DNA from: Candidatus Erginobacter occultus
GTDB taxonomy: Bacteria; Auribacterota; Erginobacteria; Erginobacterales; Erginobacteraceae
Direction of reading: 5' to 3'
DNA length: 32,220 nt
Assembly: GCA_030765265.1 (NCBI GenBank)
Contig: JAVCCZ010000147.1
Span: forward strand, 1-32,220
Below, piece after piece: positions 7,879 to 16,311 of the stretch (its first letter is position 1; each line of letters starts with the position of its first letter). Under the pieces are notes generated by a model. It searched no databases and was not told where the DNA came from. It saw only the letters and a program-made list of their open reading frames with translations. The position numbers and the translations under genes were made by a program.

Positions 7879-9072
7879 TCAAATCCCTTCAAGATAGAAA
7901 GACCGGGTGGCGTCGGCGATCTCCTCCCAGGAAAAATTATCCCGGTAATACGCCGGGATGAACCTCTCCATCCTTCCGGCCGTCTCCCGGTCGGAGAGGA
8001 TGAAAGAGATCTTTTCCGCCAGGTCTTGACTGTCGCCGGGCTCGAAAGTATAGCCGCTCATCCCCTCGGAGACGTATTCCCCCAGCCCCCCGACCCGGCT
8101 GGCCACCACCGGGCGGCCGTAGGAGTAGGCCAGGGGGATAACGGCCGAGGTGTAGGATTCGCGATAAGGCAGAACCACCAGGTCGGCGGCGGAGAAGAAG
8201 AGCGGGGTTCGGTCGGGGGGGATAAAGCCCGCAAAGATCTTCACCCGGCCGCCGATCCGGAGACGGTCGATCTCTTCCTGATAAGGGGCGAAGTCGCCAA
8301 TTGGCTCACCGGCGATCAGGAGCCGGGCGGAATCCACCTTCCCGGGCAGGAGTGCGAAGGCCCGAAGCAGGATATCGAGGCCCTTGTACTCCCGGATAAT
8401 CCCGAAGAAGAGCACCACCGGATCCCCGGCCGGGAGCCCGAGCTCGCTCCGGGCCCGGGCGGGGGAGACCCCGGGCGGAGCTTCCGGATCGTCGATATTC
8501 CCCATCCGGATGACGGCGATCTTCTCCGCCTCCACCCCGAACTCCTCGATCAGCCTCCGCTTCAGGACTTGGGCGGTCACGATAATCCCGTCCAGCTTCC
8601 GGTAGAGGCGGCGGAAGAGAAACCGATCGCCCGGGTAGGGCGGGTGGTGAAGCAGGTCGTGGGCGGTATAGAACAGGCGGATGCCGAGTCGGGAATAGAG
8701 GGGAATGATCAACGCCTCCAGCCAGTACGCCGCCTGGAAATGGAGAATATCCGGTTTCCGGGCAAGACACCAGGCCAGGATCCGGAAATGGTTGAGGGGA
8801 AGTTCCAGCGCCTTGAGCAGGCGGCGGAGGCGGCGGAACCGCTGGAGGCGGAAGAAGGCGATCAGGCGGTTGGAGACCCCGAAAAGGGACGGCCGGAGAC
8901 GGAAGGGTAGGTTCTCTCCCCGCCAGGGGGTGGAGGAGGCGGTAAAGAGGACGACCCGGCCGAGCCGGGGGGCGAGTCGGGAGAGGAGGCAGAAGGAATA
9001 GCGGGCCCAGCCCCCCTCCCCCAGCGGCTCGATCATCGTCAGGGAAAGCCTAGCCGGAGACGACTTTTTCAT
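7879..9072 (-). CDS. GT4-family glycosyltransferase (GT-B fold)
   Basis: The 397-residue cytoplasmic enzyme should transfer a sugar from a nucleotide donor to the lipid-linked repeat unit. The N-terminal acceptor domain has the glycine-rich loop PLGEGGWARY; the C-terminal donor domain has VVLFFGIIREYKGLDILLRA and then VVLPYRESYTSAVIPLAYSYGRP, VVASRVGGLGEYV. In most GT4 enzymes the loop is E-x7-E; here the first glutamate (RES) is present but the second position is not Glu, so the donor loop is atypical. Its ATG lies inside the end of the upstream GT4 gene (overlap 23 bases), so the two are translated from one mRNA. Donor and linkage cannot be read from sequence. Confidence 0.88.
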   Translation of the reverse strand: MKKSSPARLSLTMIEPLGEGGWARYSFCLLSRLAPRLGRVVLFTASSTPWRGENLPFRLRPSLFGVSNRLIAFFRLQRFRRLRRLLKALELPLNHFRILAWCLARKPDILHFQAAYWLEALIIPLYSRLGIRLFYTAHDLLHHPPYPGDRFLFRRLYRKLDGIIVTAQVLKRRLIEEFGVEAEKIAVIRMGNIDDPEAPPGVSPARARSELGLPAGDPVVLFFGIIREYKGLDILLRAFALLPGKVDSARLLIAGEPIGDFAPYQEEIDRLRIGGRVKIFAGFIPPDRTPLFFSAADLVVLPYRESYTSAVIPLAYSYGRPVVASRVGGLGEYVSEGMSGYTFEPGDSQDLAEKISFILSDRETAGRMERFIPAYYRDNFSWEEIADATRSFYLEGI

Positions 9073-10177
9073 AAATTCCTCCCACCTGGTTCACCATCCG
9101 CCGCGAAGAATATTCCCGTTCGACCAGGCCGCCCGCCGCCTCGCCCAGCCGGCGCCGGAGCGGCGCGTCCCCCAGCAGCCGGCTCAGTCTCCGGACCAGG
9201 GCGCCGCCGTCGCCGGGGGCGATCAACAATCCGTTGACCCCATCCTCGATCACGTCCGGGATCCCTCCGACCGCTGTCGCCACCACCGGCCTTTTCAACG
9301 CCATCGACTCCAGAAGGGCGATCGGGATCCCCTCCCGGTGGGAGGTGAAGACCACCGCCTCCAGCCGGGGGATGATCCGCCGGACGTCGCGCCGGTAGCC
9401 GGGGAAGAACGCCGACCCGGCCACCCCGAGCTCAGCCGCCCGCGCCGCCAGCCCCGTCCGCAGCTCCCCCTCGCCGAGAAAGAGGCAGCGCAGGCCGGGG
9501 AATTCCTCCCGGAGCCGGGGGAGGGCCTCCAGAAGCAACCCCGGGTTCTTCTCCCCGTCCAGCCTCCCGACCATCCCGATCAGCGGGCCGGGCCCGTCTA
9601 ACCACGATTCCGCCGCGCCAACGCCGGCCCCACCCCCCTCCCCCGCCGGGACTTCCATCTCCACCGAGTTGGTAACCAGAGTGATCCGCCCGGGGGCGAT
9701 CCCGGCGGCCAGCAGTTGGCGCTCGATCGGGCGGGAGACGGCGATCAGGTGATCGAACCGCTTCACCGCCGCCAGGTCGAGCCGCTTATAGAGGAGGTGG
9801 CGGGGTGATCTATCCACCCAGCCGTGGAGGGTGCTGACCAGATGAACCGGGAGAAACCGGGCGGCCAGCCAGGCCAGGATATCCGGCTTGTAGCCGTGGG
9901 AATGAAAGATCTCGACCCGGTTCTCCTTCCCGAAGGCGGCGATCTTCTTCATCACCCCCGGGTTGAGCTTGCCCCGCATCTCCAGGGTCAGGGTTGGGAT
10001 CCCCAGTTCCTCGGCCTTCTCCGCCAGGAGCCGGTTGAGCGTCAGCCGGTTTTCGAGGAAGACCAGGGAGGAGACGAAACGTTCCCGGTCCAACCCCCGA
10101 AAGAGGGAGAGGACCAGGGAGTCCGGTCCCCCGAAGGCGGCGGTGCAAACGATCTGGGCCACCCGGATCTTATCCAT
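9050..10177 (-). CDS. GT4-family glycosyltransferase (GT-B fold)
   Basis: The 375-residue enzyme has the acceptor-side start IVCTAAFGGPDSLVLSL, the FHSHGYKPDI and LIAVSRPI stretches, the donor-side MVGRLDGEKNPGLLLEALP, and a complete E-x7-E loop in SHREGIPIALLESMALKRPVV. It should act in the cytoplasm on the growing polysaccharide unit. The ATG overlaps the end of the GT2 gene by eight bases, and a purine-rich AGGAAGAAGAAG lies before it. It belongs to the run of coupled genes GT2-GT4-GT4. The specificity is unknown. Confidence 0.9.
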   Translation of the reverse strand: MDKIRVAQIVCTAAFGGPDSLVLSLFRGLDRERFVSSLVFLENRLTLNRLLAEKAEELGIPTLTLEMRGKLNPGVMKKIAAFGKENRVEIFHSHGYKPDILAWLAARFLPVHLVSTLHGWVDRSPRHLLYKRLDLAAVKRFDHLIAVSRPIERQLLAAGIAPGRITLVTNSVEMEVPAGEGGGAGVGAAESWLDGPGPLIGMVGRLDGEKNPGLLLEALPRLREEFPGLRCLFLGEGELRTGLAARAAELGVAGSAFFPGYRRDVRRIIPRLEAVVFTSHREGIPIALLESMALKRPVVATAVGGIPDVIEDGVNGLLIAPGDGGALVRRLSRLLGDAPLRRRLGEAAGGLVEREYSSRRMVNQVGGIYEKVVSG

Positions 10178-11150
10178 CTTCTTCTTCCTTTTCTTCCTTT
10201 AAGGGCAAGGGTCGAAAGGTCGAGCGATAGGCATAGAGCCGCTTCCGGGCGGGACGGGAAAACACCAGCGACGGCGCGGTCAGGAGCAGCCCGAGCAGAT
10301 GGACGATCCGGGCCGGCGGACGGCAGCAGGCAAACGAGAGCAGATGGGCGGTCGCCCGGGCCCGGCGGAAAATCGCCGCCGCCTGGCGTGGATGTTCCCG
10401 GAAGAGCTCCCGGCGGTGGCGGAAAAGCACTTTCAGCATATTTCGGGATATCCCTCCCGAATCCCGGGTCAGGCCGGAAGGGGATTTCTCCACCGTCCCC
10501 AGGACCTCGGGGACCAGCAGGAAGGCGCTCCAGGGAGAGATCCGGAGCCAGAAGTCCAGGTCCACACAGTTGCTCAAAGCGGAGTCAAAGCCGCCGGAGC
10601 GCTCAAAGACATCCCGACGGACCAGGACCGAGATCATCCCGAGCAGGTTCCGGACAAAAAGGGTGGGAAACGCCCGCTCCGGGGGCAGGAATTCGAGGGC
10701 GGGGTTCTGAAAAACTCCGCGGCGGAAGAGCCGCCCGGAGGCGTCATACTCCCGGCAGCGGCAGCCCCCGGAAATCACCCCGGCTTCGGGGTAGCTGCGG
10801 TGATAATCGACCAGGACCCGGACGCACTCCGGGTCCAGGGTGTCGTCAGCGTCAAGAAAGCAGAGCAGCTCGCCCCGGCTGGCGGCCACGGCCGCGTTTC
10901 GGGCGGCCGACGCCCCTTGGTTGTCCTGAACGGAATAGGCAACTTCCAGGCCGGGGCGGTCGGTCAGAAAGCGGCGGACCACCCCGTCGGTCCCGTCGGT
11001 GGAGCCGTCGTTGACCACCGAGATCTCCAGCGGCCGGTAGGTCTGCTCCCGAACGCTCCGCAGGGCCCGTTCCAGGGAGCCCTCGCAGTTCCAGGCCGGG
11101 ATGATCACGCTGACCAGGGGGGAGTTTCGATTCTCGGGTTTTTCCTTCAT
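10170..11150 (-). CDS. GT2-family glycosyltransferase (GT-A fold)
   Basis: The 326-residue enzyme has the classic GT-A order: SVIIPAWNCEGSLERAL (about 14-30), VVNDGSTDGT (45-54), NQGASAARNAA, and the DXD-type metal and nucleotide site LDADD (D100, D102, D103). The C-terminal third is basic and weakly conserved, with one hydrophobic stretch (PPARIVHLLGLLLTAPSLVF) that may touch the membrane. It should add a sugar to the lipid-linked repeat unit. It begins the coupled GT2-GT4-GT4 run. An upstream gap of about 180 bp holds a strong stem-loop (see separate entry). Confidence 0.9.
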   Translation of the reverse strand: MKEKPENRNSPLVSVIIPAWNCEGSLERALRSVREQTYRPLEISVVNDGSTDGTDGVVRRFLTDRPGLEVAYSVQDNQGASAARNAAVAASRGELLCFLDADDTLDPECVRVLVDYHRSYPEAGVISGGCRCREYDASGRLFRRGVFQNPALEFLPPERAFPTLFVRNLLGMISVLVRRDVFERSGGFDSALSNCVDLDFWLRISPWSAFLLVPEVLGTVEKSPSGLTRDSGGISRNMLKVLFRHRRELFREHPRQAAAIFRRARATAHLLSFACCRPPARIVHLLGLLLTAPSLVFSRPARKRLYAYRSTFRPLPLKEEKEEEDG

Positions 11151-11189
11151 CCGGTTTCCTCCGAAAACGGCTTGTTCCTCGTAATTACT

Positions 11190-11227
11190 CAGGTATTTAG
11201 GTCGAAGACTGAAGGTTGAAATACCTG
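11190..11227. repeat. Stem-loop element in the gap between the flippase and GT2 genes
   Basis: CAGGTATTT (11190-11198) and AAATACCTG (11219-11227) form a perfect 9-bp stem around a 20-base loop with the phrase gtcgaagactgaaggttg. The gap (11151-11329) is otherwise AT-richer and without an ORF I trust. The text resembles intergenic phrase repeats I recall from other environmental genomes (memory only). It could end flippase transcription or separate the two units, but lacks a U tract. Confidence 0.5.
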
Positions 11228-11329
11228 GTCTTCTCTCGGAAACCCCGCGGTCACCGGATAAAACAATATCGCTATTTCGTCAGCCAACTCAGATGCTCTA
11301 AGTTTTATATGATCGCGCATAATTTACCC

Positions 11330-12685
11330 CTAAAAGTCTTCCTCCTTCAGTCTATCTAACTGAGTGTTACTTTTCTTCAACACCCGCCGGTAGACGTAGC
11401 CGAGGACAAAAGCGTTTCCGGCGATAATAGTCAGGGCAGTGGCCGCCGCCGCCCCGTATATCCCCCAGGCGGGAAAACCGAGAGCCCCTTTGATCAAAAG
11501 GTAATTGCCGGCCGCGTTGACCGCCAGCCGGATCAGGTCGGCGTAGGCCAGAATCTGGGGCTTGCTCTCGGCATAGGCGATCAGGGTCAGGGGGGCGGCG
11601 ATCACCTGGATCACCACCCCGACTAAAAGGATATTGAAAACCCGTCCGGCGGCGGCGGTTTCCAGCAGGGGACGGCGGAAGAGAAAACCGATCAGCGGCC
11701 CGGAGAAGGGGAAGAGAATACAGAAAAACAGGCCGACCGGGACGGTGATCTTGAGGATAGAGGCGATATAATTTCGATACTCGGCAACCGTGGTCATCCG
11801 GGAAGCCATCGGGGTACAGATCAGCATCAGGGAACTGGAGACCAGCAGCAGCGGGGCGACCAGCCGATAACCGAGCGCGTAGACCCCGACCTCGCCCATC
11901 TGGGGCATATACCGGGTCAGCATCAGAATATCCAGCCGCTCGAATATAGCCCCGCTGATATAGGATACCGCCACCCACTTGCTGAAGTGAAAGAGTTCGA
12001 GAAAGACATCGCGCCGGCCCCCACCCGCTTCGGGCGGGTGCCGCGGCAGCAGGAGAGAACCGATGACGGCGGAGAGAAGGGGAAGCGCGGCATAGAGCAC
12101 CAGAACCGGGATCGGCCGGAGTGAGGCGGCGAAAAGCAGCGCGATCACGGCCAGGACTTTTGCCGCCGGTCCGACCAGTTCCACCACTGAAAGAGAGAAG
12201 AAACGCCGGTAGGACTGAAGGACACTGACCGCCAGTCCCCGCAGGGAGAGAAAGAAGGCGCCGGCGAAAGCCAGGCGGAGCGGAGTGATCAATTCCGGCT
12301 TATTCCCGAAGAGACCGACGGCCAGGAGCGGGGAGAGAAAGTAACCGCCGACCAGCACCGCCAGACCGGAGGCGAGGCGGATCCGGATCGCCACCGCCAG
12401 CATCCGGGCGGCCCGGGGGCGATCGGTTTCCAGGTAGAGCGAAAGATAGCGGACCAGTCCGTTGTCCAGCGCCAGGCTGGCTATGATGGCGGCGGTCTGC
12501 ATCACCACCAGCGCGGCGGAGAAAATACCGAACTCGGCATCGGAAAAGTTCCGGGCGATCAGGAGAGTGGTGACGAAGCCGAGCACTACGGAAAGGCTTT
12601 TCCCGGAGAAGACAATTCCGAAATCGGTCTTGAAGCGGCCGGCAAAGAGGCCGGGCGCCGGGGTCTTTGTCTGGGACTCTATAAT
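11330..12685 (-). CDS. Polysaccharide flippase, Wzx/MATE-like (MOP superfamily)
   Basis: The product is an integral membrane protein with about 12-14 hydrophobic helices. It matches polysaccharide flippases, which turn the lipid-linked repeat unit to the outer face of the membrane. The start region reads FSGKSLSVVLGFVTTLLIARNFSDAEFGIF, typical of Wzx. The start codon is a problem. The ORF track begins at 12892, inside the divergent GT2 gene and without a ribosome site. The only other usual start before the conserved part is TTG at 12754, also without one. A perfect AAGGAG lies eight bases before an ATT at 12685, giving a protein of 451 residues, the normal length. I use that position, with low certainty about the initiating codon. 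The product class itself is clear. Confidence 0.85.
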   Translation of the reverse strand: MIESQTKTPAPGLFAGRFKTDFGIVFSGKSLSVVLGFVTTLLIARNFSDAEFGIFSAALVVMQTAAIIASLALDNGLVRYLSLYLETDRPRAARMLAVAIRIRLASGLAVLVGGYFLSPLLAVGLFGNKPELITPLRLAFAGAFFLSLRGLAVSVLQSYRRFFSLSVVELVGPAAKVLAVIALLFAASLRPIPVLVLYAALPLLSAVIGSLLLPRHPPEAGGGRRDVFLELFHFSKWVAVSYISGAIFERLDILMLTRYMPQMGEVGVYALGYRLVAPLLLVSSSLMLICTPMASRMTTVAEYRNYIASILKITVPVGLFFCILFPFSGPLIGFLFRRPLLETAAAGRVFNILLVGVVIQVIAAPLTLIAYAESKPQILAYADLIRLAVNAAGNYLLIKGALGFPAWGIYGAAAATALTIIAGNAFVLGYVYRRVLKKSNTQLDRLKEEDF

Positions 12686-12757
12686 CGGTTTTGCTCCTTG
12701 TCTGGGGATGGGGGCTAATTGCTCCGATTCCGGGGAAAAAATATTCCCGGACAACGG

Positions 12758-12799
12758 GAAAATACTATAAAAACCGGAGAAAATACTATATAAAACCGG
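12758..12799. repeat. Imperfect 21-bp direct repeat in a divergent promoter region
   Basis: GAAAATACTATAAAAACCGG (12758-12777) is followed by GAAAATACTATATAAAACCGG (12779-12799); the units are offset by 21 bp, two helical turns. Each contains ACTATA, which on the minus strand reads TATAGT, a five-of-six -10 box. The region between the divergent flippase and GT2 genes (12686-12845) is the likely promoter zone for both, and the repeat is either a paired regulator site or a duplicated -10 element. Confidence 0.5.
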
Positions 12800-12845
12800 T
12801 ATCTGAAATGTTAGGGGAAGGAAAGCCCCTCGCCGTCTTCGGACT

Positions 12846-14009
12846 ATGAATTTCTGGATCTTTATCTTCTGGGCTTCGGTCTTCGCCCTCATCTACCCGT
12901 ATGCCGTGTACCCGCTGCTCCTCGCTTGCCTGGTGGCGGTTCGCGGTCAGAGGGAGCCCGATTACCCCCGCCGCCAACCGAAAGTCTCGCTCCTGATCCC
13001 CGCTCATAACGAGGAGGCGGTAATCGGGGAGAAAGTCGCCACCACCCTGGCCCTTGACTACCCCCCGGAGAAACTGGAGGTGGTTGTAATCTCGGACGGC
13101 TCTACCGACCAAACCGACCGGATACTGTCCGGATTCGCCGATCCCCGCCTGATCATAATCCGGCAGGAGAAGAACCGGGGCAAGAACCAGGCCCTGAACC
13201 GGGCGCTGGGGCTGGCCTCCGGGGAGTTGATCGTCTTCACCGACGCCAACGCCATCTTCGCCCCCGACGCGCTGGAAGAACTGGTCCGACCCTTTGCCGA
13301 TCCCCGAATCGGCTGCGCGGTGGGCCGGCTCCGGTACGGAAACCCGAAACACTCCCCCATCGGCCGGCTGGAGATCGCTTACTGGACCCTGGAGAACCTG
13401 CTCAAATCCGGCGAGGGACGGCTGGGGGCGCTGATCGGGGCCAACGGATCGATCTTCGCCATCCGCCGCCGGCTCTGGGAACCGCTCGACGACTCGGTCC
13501 ACGAGGATTTTATCATCCCGATGAAGATCCTTCTTCAGGGGCACCGGGTCGTCTACCGGCCCTCGGCCGTTGCCCGGGAGGAGACGGCCACCGCCGCCGA
13601 GCAGGAATTCAAGCGGAGGGCCCGGATCGTCTGGAAGGGCTGGACGGCGATCGGGATGGTCTGGCCCCGGCTCTTTCGCCCCTTCCGGCCCCTGCTGATC
13701 TTCGAACTCTTCTCCCGGAAGATCTGCAAGCGATTGCTCTGGCTGTTTATGTTCCTGCTCCTGCTCGCCCCCCTCTTCCTGCTTGATCGCCCCTTCTACC
13801 GAGTGGTCTTCATTCTCCAGGCGGTCTTCGCCGCCGCCGCCGGGATCGGCCGGGCAGGGCGAGGGGCGAGAAAGAAGAATCCGCTCTTCTACTACCCTTA
13901 CGCGATCTGGGGGCTGAGCCTGGCCAACCTGGCCGGGTTCCTTGACTTTATCCGCGGCCGGAAGCCGGCGGGGGCCTGGGAGGTGCAACGCCCGCTCGAT
14001 GAGGCTTAA
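12846..14009 (+). CDS. Membrane GT2 glycosyltransferase (PgaC/cellulose-synthase-like family)
   Basis: The 387-residue protein has an N-terminal membrane helix, a GT-A catalytic domain, and C-terminal membrane helices (about 294-314 and 318-335, with a further hydrophobic stretch near 352-366). Catalytic text includes LLIPAHNEEAVI, ISDGSTDQT (D84), FTDANA (D133, the DXD place), HEDF (E220-D221, likely the base), and RRARIVWKGW, which sits where processive enzymes have QxxRW. The QxxRW motif is only partly matched, so processive synthesis is uncertain. It reads opposite to its neighbours: divergent from the flippase and convergent with the polymerase. The ATG at 12846 has a weak ribosome site, but the N-terminal helix is family-typical. 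Confidence 0.88.
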   Translation: MNFWIFIFWASVFALIYPYAVYPLLLACLVAVRGQREPDYPRRQPKVSLLIPAHNEEAVIGEKVATTLALDYPPEKLEVVVISDGSTDQTDRILSGFADPRLIIIRQEKNRGKNQALNRALGLASGELIVFTDANAIFAPDALEELVRPFADPRIGCAVGRLRYGNPKHSPIGRLEIAYWTLENLLKSGEGRLGALIGANGSIFAIRRRLWEPLDDSVHEDFIIPMKILLQGHRVVYRPSAVAREETATAAEQEFKRRARIVWKGWTAIGMVWPRLFRPFRPLLIFELFSRKICKRLLWLFMFLLLLAPLFLLDRPFYRVVFILQAVFAAAAGIGRAGRGARKKNPLFYYPYAIWGLSLANLAGFLDFIRGRKPAGAWEVQRPLDEA

Positions 14010-14076
14010 GTTCAGCCCCCTTCCCGGATGATTTCGGCCAGCAGCCAAAACAGAAATTTCCGTCCCCGGGAGAGAC

Positions 14077-14095
14077 CGGCAGGATCAACCTGCCG
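14077..14095. terminator. Hairpin at the end of the polymerase gene, between convergent genes
   Basis: CGGCAGG-ATCAA-CCTGCCG forms a perfect 7-bp stem with a five-base loop. It includes the TGA stop of the polymerase (14085-14087). It lies between convergent genes and may be a shared terminator; T-rich bases are only nearby, not adjacent. Confidence 0.4.
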
Positions 14096-15542
14096 AAGCG
14101 GGGGTTTCTTCATTGGCTATTCCCTGTTGGCTATTGGATGTTACGTTTCCTTTCCCGTTATTCCCATCCGCTTTGTCCCCGCGGCCGACGGCTATTCCCC
14201 CGAGCACCGTCCCCGAGGCCAGGATTATCCAGAGTTCTTTCTCCATCAGGTTGCTGACGAAGAGGCTGGCCGCCAGGTAGCCGATAAACCCCAGGGAGAT
14301 CATCCGTCCGGCGTAACCGAGCCAGTCGCCGGGAGGGCTTGACCTCGCGGCCCGCCGGAGGGATCTCCAGGAGATGACGATTATCCAGGTGAAGACGGCG
14401 AAACCGATAAGCCCGATATCGGCGGCCAGGTTGAGATAGAGGTTATGGGCAGCCCGGACCTCCTTGCCCACTTCCGGGGTGACATAGCGGGCGTAATTAT
14501 CCGGCATATTCTCAAACCCGACTCCGAAGAAGGGGTAATCCCGGATCATCATCAGCGCCGCCCGCGCCTCCTGGAATCGGGAGGCGAGGGAAGGGTCGGT
14601 CTGGTATTCCTGAAGGGTCGAAATCCGTTCCCGGTATCTCTCCGGGGCGAAGAAGGCGCCGACCATCAGCGCGGCCAGGACGATCATCAGCGCCCGGCCC
14701 TTCCGCCTCTCCTGGAGGAGCCAGTACATCCCGACCAGGCCCAACGCGACGAACCCTCCCCGGGAAAGGGTGAGCAGGAAGGCCAGACCCATCAGGCCGA
14801 GAGATACAAGAACGAAACCTCTCCCTCCGGCGGTCTTGCCCCGTCGGAGAAGAGGGAGGGCGAAAAAGATCCCCATAATGATGGCGGCGGCGGTGTAGTT
14901 GGGGTCCTTGCCGAGGCCGATCGCCCGGAATCCGGGGATCCGGAAGTACTGGTAGAGGGAGAAAACCGCGGTGATCAGGTTGGAGAGGAGGACTACCCAG
15001 AGGAGCTGGGCGAGTCGGCGGCGGGTATCGATCAGGTTGGCGATCAGGAGGTAGAGAATCAGCAGCTGGACCAGGGTGAAGGTCTTGCGGAGCAGCCAGG
15101 GGATGTTGACCGCCCCGGCGGCGGAGATTCCGATGGCGGCAAGGAGGAGGAGAAACGGCCACTCCTGACCTGTCCGGCGGTAGCGGACCCGGCCGGTGAG
15201 CAGGAGGTTATAGATGTAGGCAAAAAGGGCGAGATACCCGATCGCCGCCGCCAGGGTCAGTTTGGGCAGGACCGTAAACTGCCAGAGGGAGACGAGGATG
15301 AAGGCATAGACCCCGAGGACCGGTTGCCGACAGAAGACGACCAGGGCGGCCAGGACCAGGACCAGCCCGGCCAGGAGCTGCCAGCCGGTGGTGATGGCGA
15401 AACTGAGGATCAAGCCGAGGAAAAGCGCCAGGAGGATCACCGCCAGGTTCAGCGGATCGATCCCGGGTTGCCCCTCTCGGGGCCGGCGAGCCGCGCGAGC
15501 CGAACGGGAAGGGGGGACGCTGGCCTGGCGGTTGCCGGTCAT
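14085..15542 (-). CDS. O-antigen ligase/polymerase-like membrane protein (Wzy/WaaL superfamily)
   Basis: The 485-residue protein has about a dozen predicted membrane helices and the large periplasmic loop of the Wzy_C domain. Loop landmarks are LTLSRGG (258-263), a run ending DYPFFGVGFENM, and AAHNLYLNLAADIGL with H366, the conserved histidine of ligases and polymerases. In this context it most likely joins repeat units on the periplasmic side. The ATG overlaps the CpsD-like gene stop (ATGA). The last 25 or so residues are polar and low in complexity. They are encoded by a phrase-like repeat with TTGGCTATT twice (14113-14121 and 14127-14135), so the natural C-terminus may be shorter. Confidence 0.88.
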   Translation of the reverse strand: MTGNRQASVPPSRSARAARRPREGQPGIDPLNLAVILLALFLGLILSFAITTGWQLLAGLVLVLAALVVFCRQPVLGVYAFILVSLWQFTVLPKLTLAAAIGYLALFAYIYNLLLTGRVRYRRTGQEWPFLLLLAAIGISAAGAVNIPWLLRKTFTLVQLLILYLLIANLIDTRRRLAQLLWVVLLSNLITAVFSLYQYFRIPGFRAIGLGKDPNYTAAAIIMGIFFALPLLRRGKTAGGRGFVLVSLGLMGLAFLLTLSRGGFVALGLVGMYWLLQERRKGRALMIVLAALMVGAFFAPERYRERISTLQEYQTDPSLASRFQEARAALMMIRDYPFFGVGFENMPDNYARYVTPEVGKEVRAAHNLYLNLAADIGLIGFAVFTWIIVISWRSLRRAARSSPPGDWLGYAGRMISLGFIGYLAASLFVSNLMEKELWIILASGTVLGGIAVGRGDKADGNNGKGNVTSNSQQGIANEETPASAG

Positions 15543-16294
15543 CTCATACGCCGATAAACGAAATCCGGGATCACGTACTGCCGTTCGTTGAGGATCAGGC
15601 CGCTGATCGGCACACCAGCCTGGTCGAGGATCTTGATCGCGGCCTGGATAACTTCCCGGCGGGTGTAGTTGGCCTTGATGACCAAAATCGTTCCGTCGAT
15701 GTAACTCCCGATGATCTCGGTCAGGGAACTGAGATTGATCGGGGGGCTGTCGATCAGGATGCAGTCGTAACTGTTTCTCAGTTCCTCAAGGAGGGCTCCG
15801 ATGTTCTGGGAGATCAGGATCTGGGCCTGGTTAACCTGGATGCTCTTCCCCAACGGGAGGAGGTAGAGATGATCGACCGCGGTCGGCTTGATCACCTCGG
15901 AGACCCGGTGGGTGCCGAGAAAGAGATCGATCAGCCCCGGGGAGAGTTCGGTCCGGGCCAGGGTATGGAGATGGGGGTGGTAAATGTCGCAGTCGATGAG
16001 GAGAAAATCGCCCAGGTTGCTGGCCGCCATCGTCCGCCCGGAGAGAAAGGATACGGTGGTCGAGCCCTCGTTGGTTTGGGCGCTGGAGATCTGGAGGACC
16101 AGGCGGCGTTTCTGGGTAATCCGCTGGAGGCGGGTAAGCAGCGAGGCGAAGCGCTCTTTGAGCAGCGGGGTGAGAAGGATATCCGAAGGGAGGGACTCCT
16201 CCTCGCCCCCGGGCCCGGGCATCCGGGGCGGGTCGGGCCGGAAATAATCCTTCAGCTTCCTGAAGCAGTCGATGTCGGCGAAAAATTTCTTCAT
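15539..16294 (-). CDS. CpsD/CapB-like P-loop protein with a degenerate Walker A (likely not a normal BY-kinase)
   Basis: The 251-residue protein has the fold order of cytoplasmic BY-kinase domains that pair with GumC/Wzz co-polymerases. Walker A' is FLLIDCD (97-103) and Walker B is CILIDSPP (178-185). The Walker A region reads SSAQTNEGSTTVS: the usual GEGK(S/T)T lysine is missing. The C-terminal tyrosine cluster of true kinases is also nearly absent (only Y240 and Y247). I infer a nucleotide-binding-impaired or altered regulator rather than an active tyrosine kinase. Lysine-poor variants are known to me in related families, so this may be a lineage trait. It lies 17 bp after GumC and overlaps the polymerase start. 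Confidence 0.85.
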   Translation of the reverse strand: MKKFFADIDCFRKLKDYFRPDPPRMPGPGGEEESLPSDILLTPLLKERFASLLTRLQRITQKRRLVLQISSAQTNEGSTTVSFLSGRTMAASNLGDFLLIDCDIYHPHLHTLARTELSPGLIDLFLGTHRVSEVIKPTAVDHLYLLPLGKSIQVNQAQILISQNIGALLEELRNSYDCILIDSPPINLSSLTEIIGSYIDGTILVIKANYTRREVIQAAIKILDQAGVPISGLILNERQYVIPDFVYRRMR

Positions 16295-16311
16295 CTCTTC
16301 CCTCGCGAAGA

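Noticed and set aside
11330-12892. The flippase start at 12892 as listed in the ORF track
   Set aside because: It would place about 47 codons on the opposite strand of the GT2 start, lacks a ribosome site, and adds residues unlike the family.
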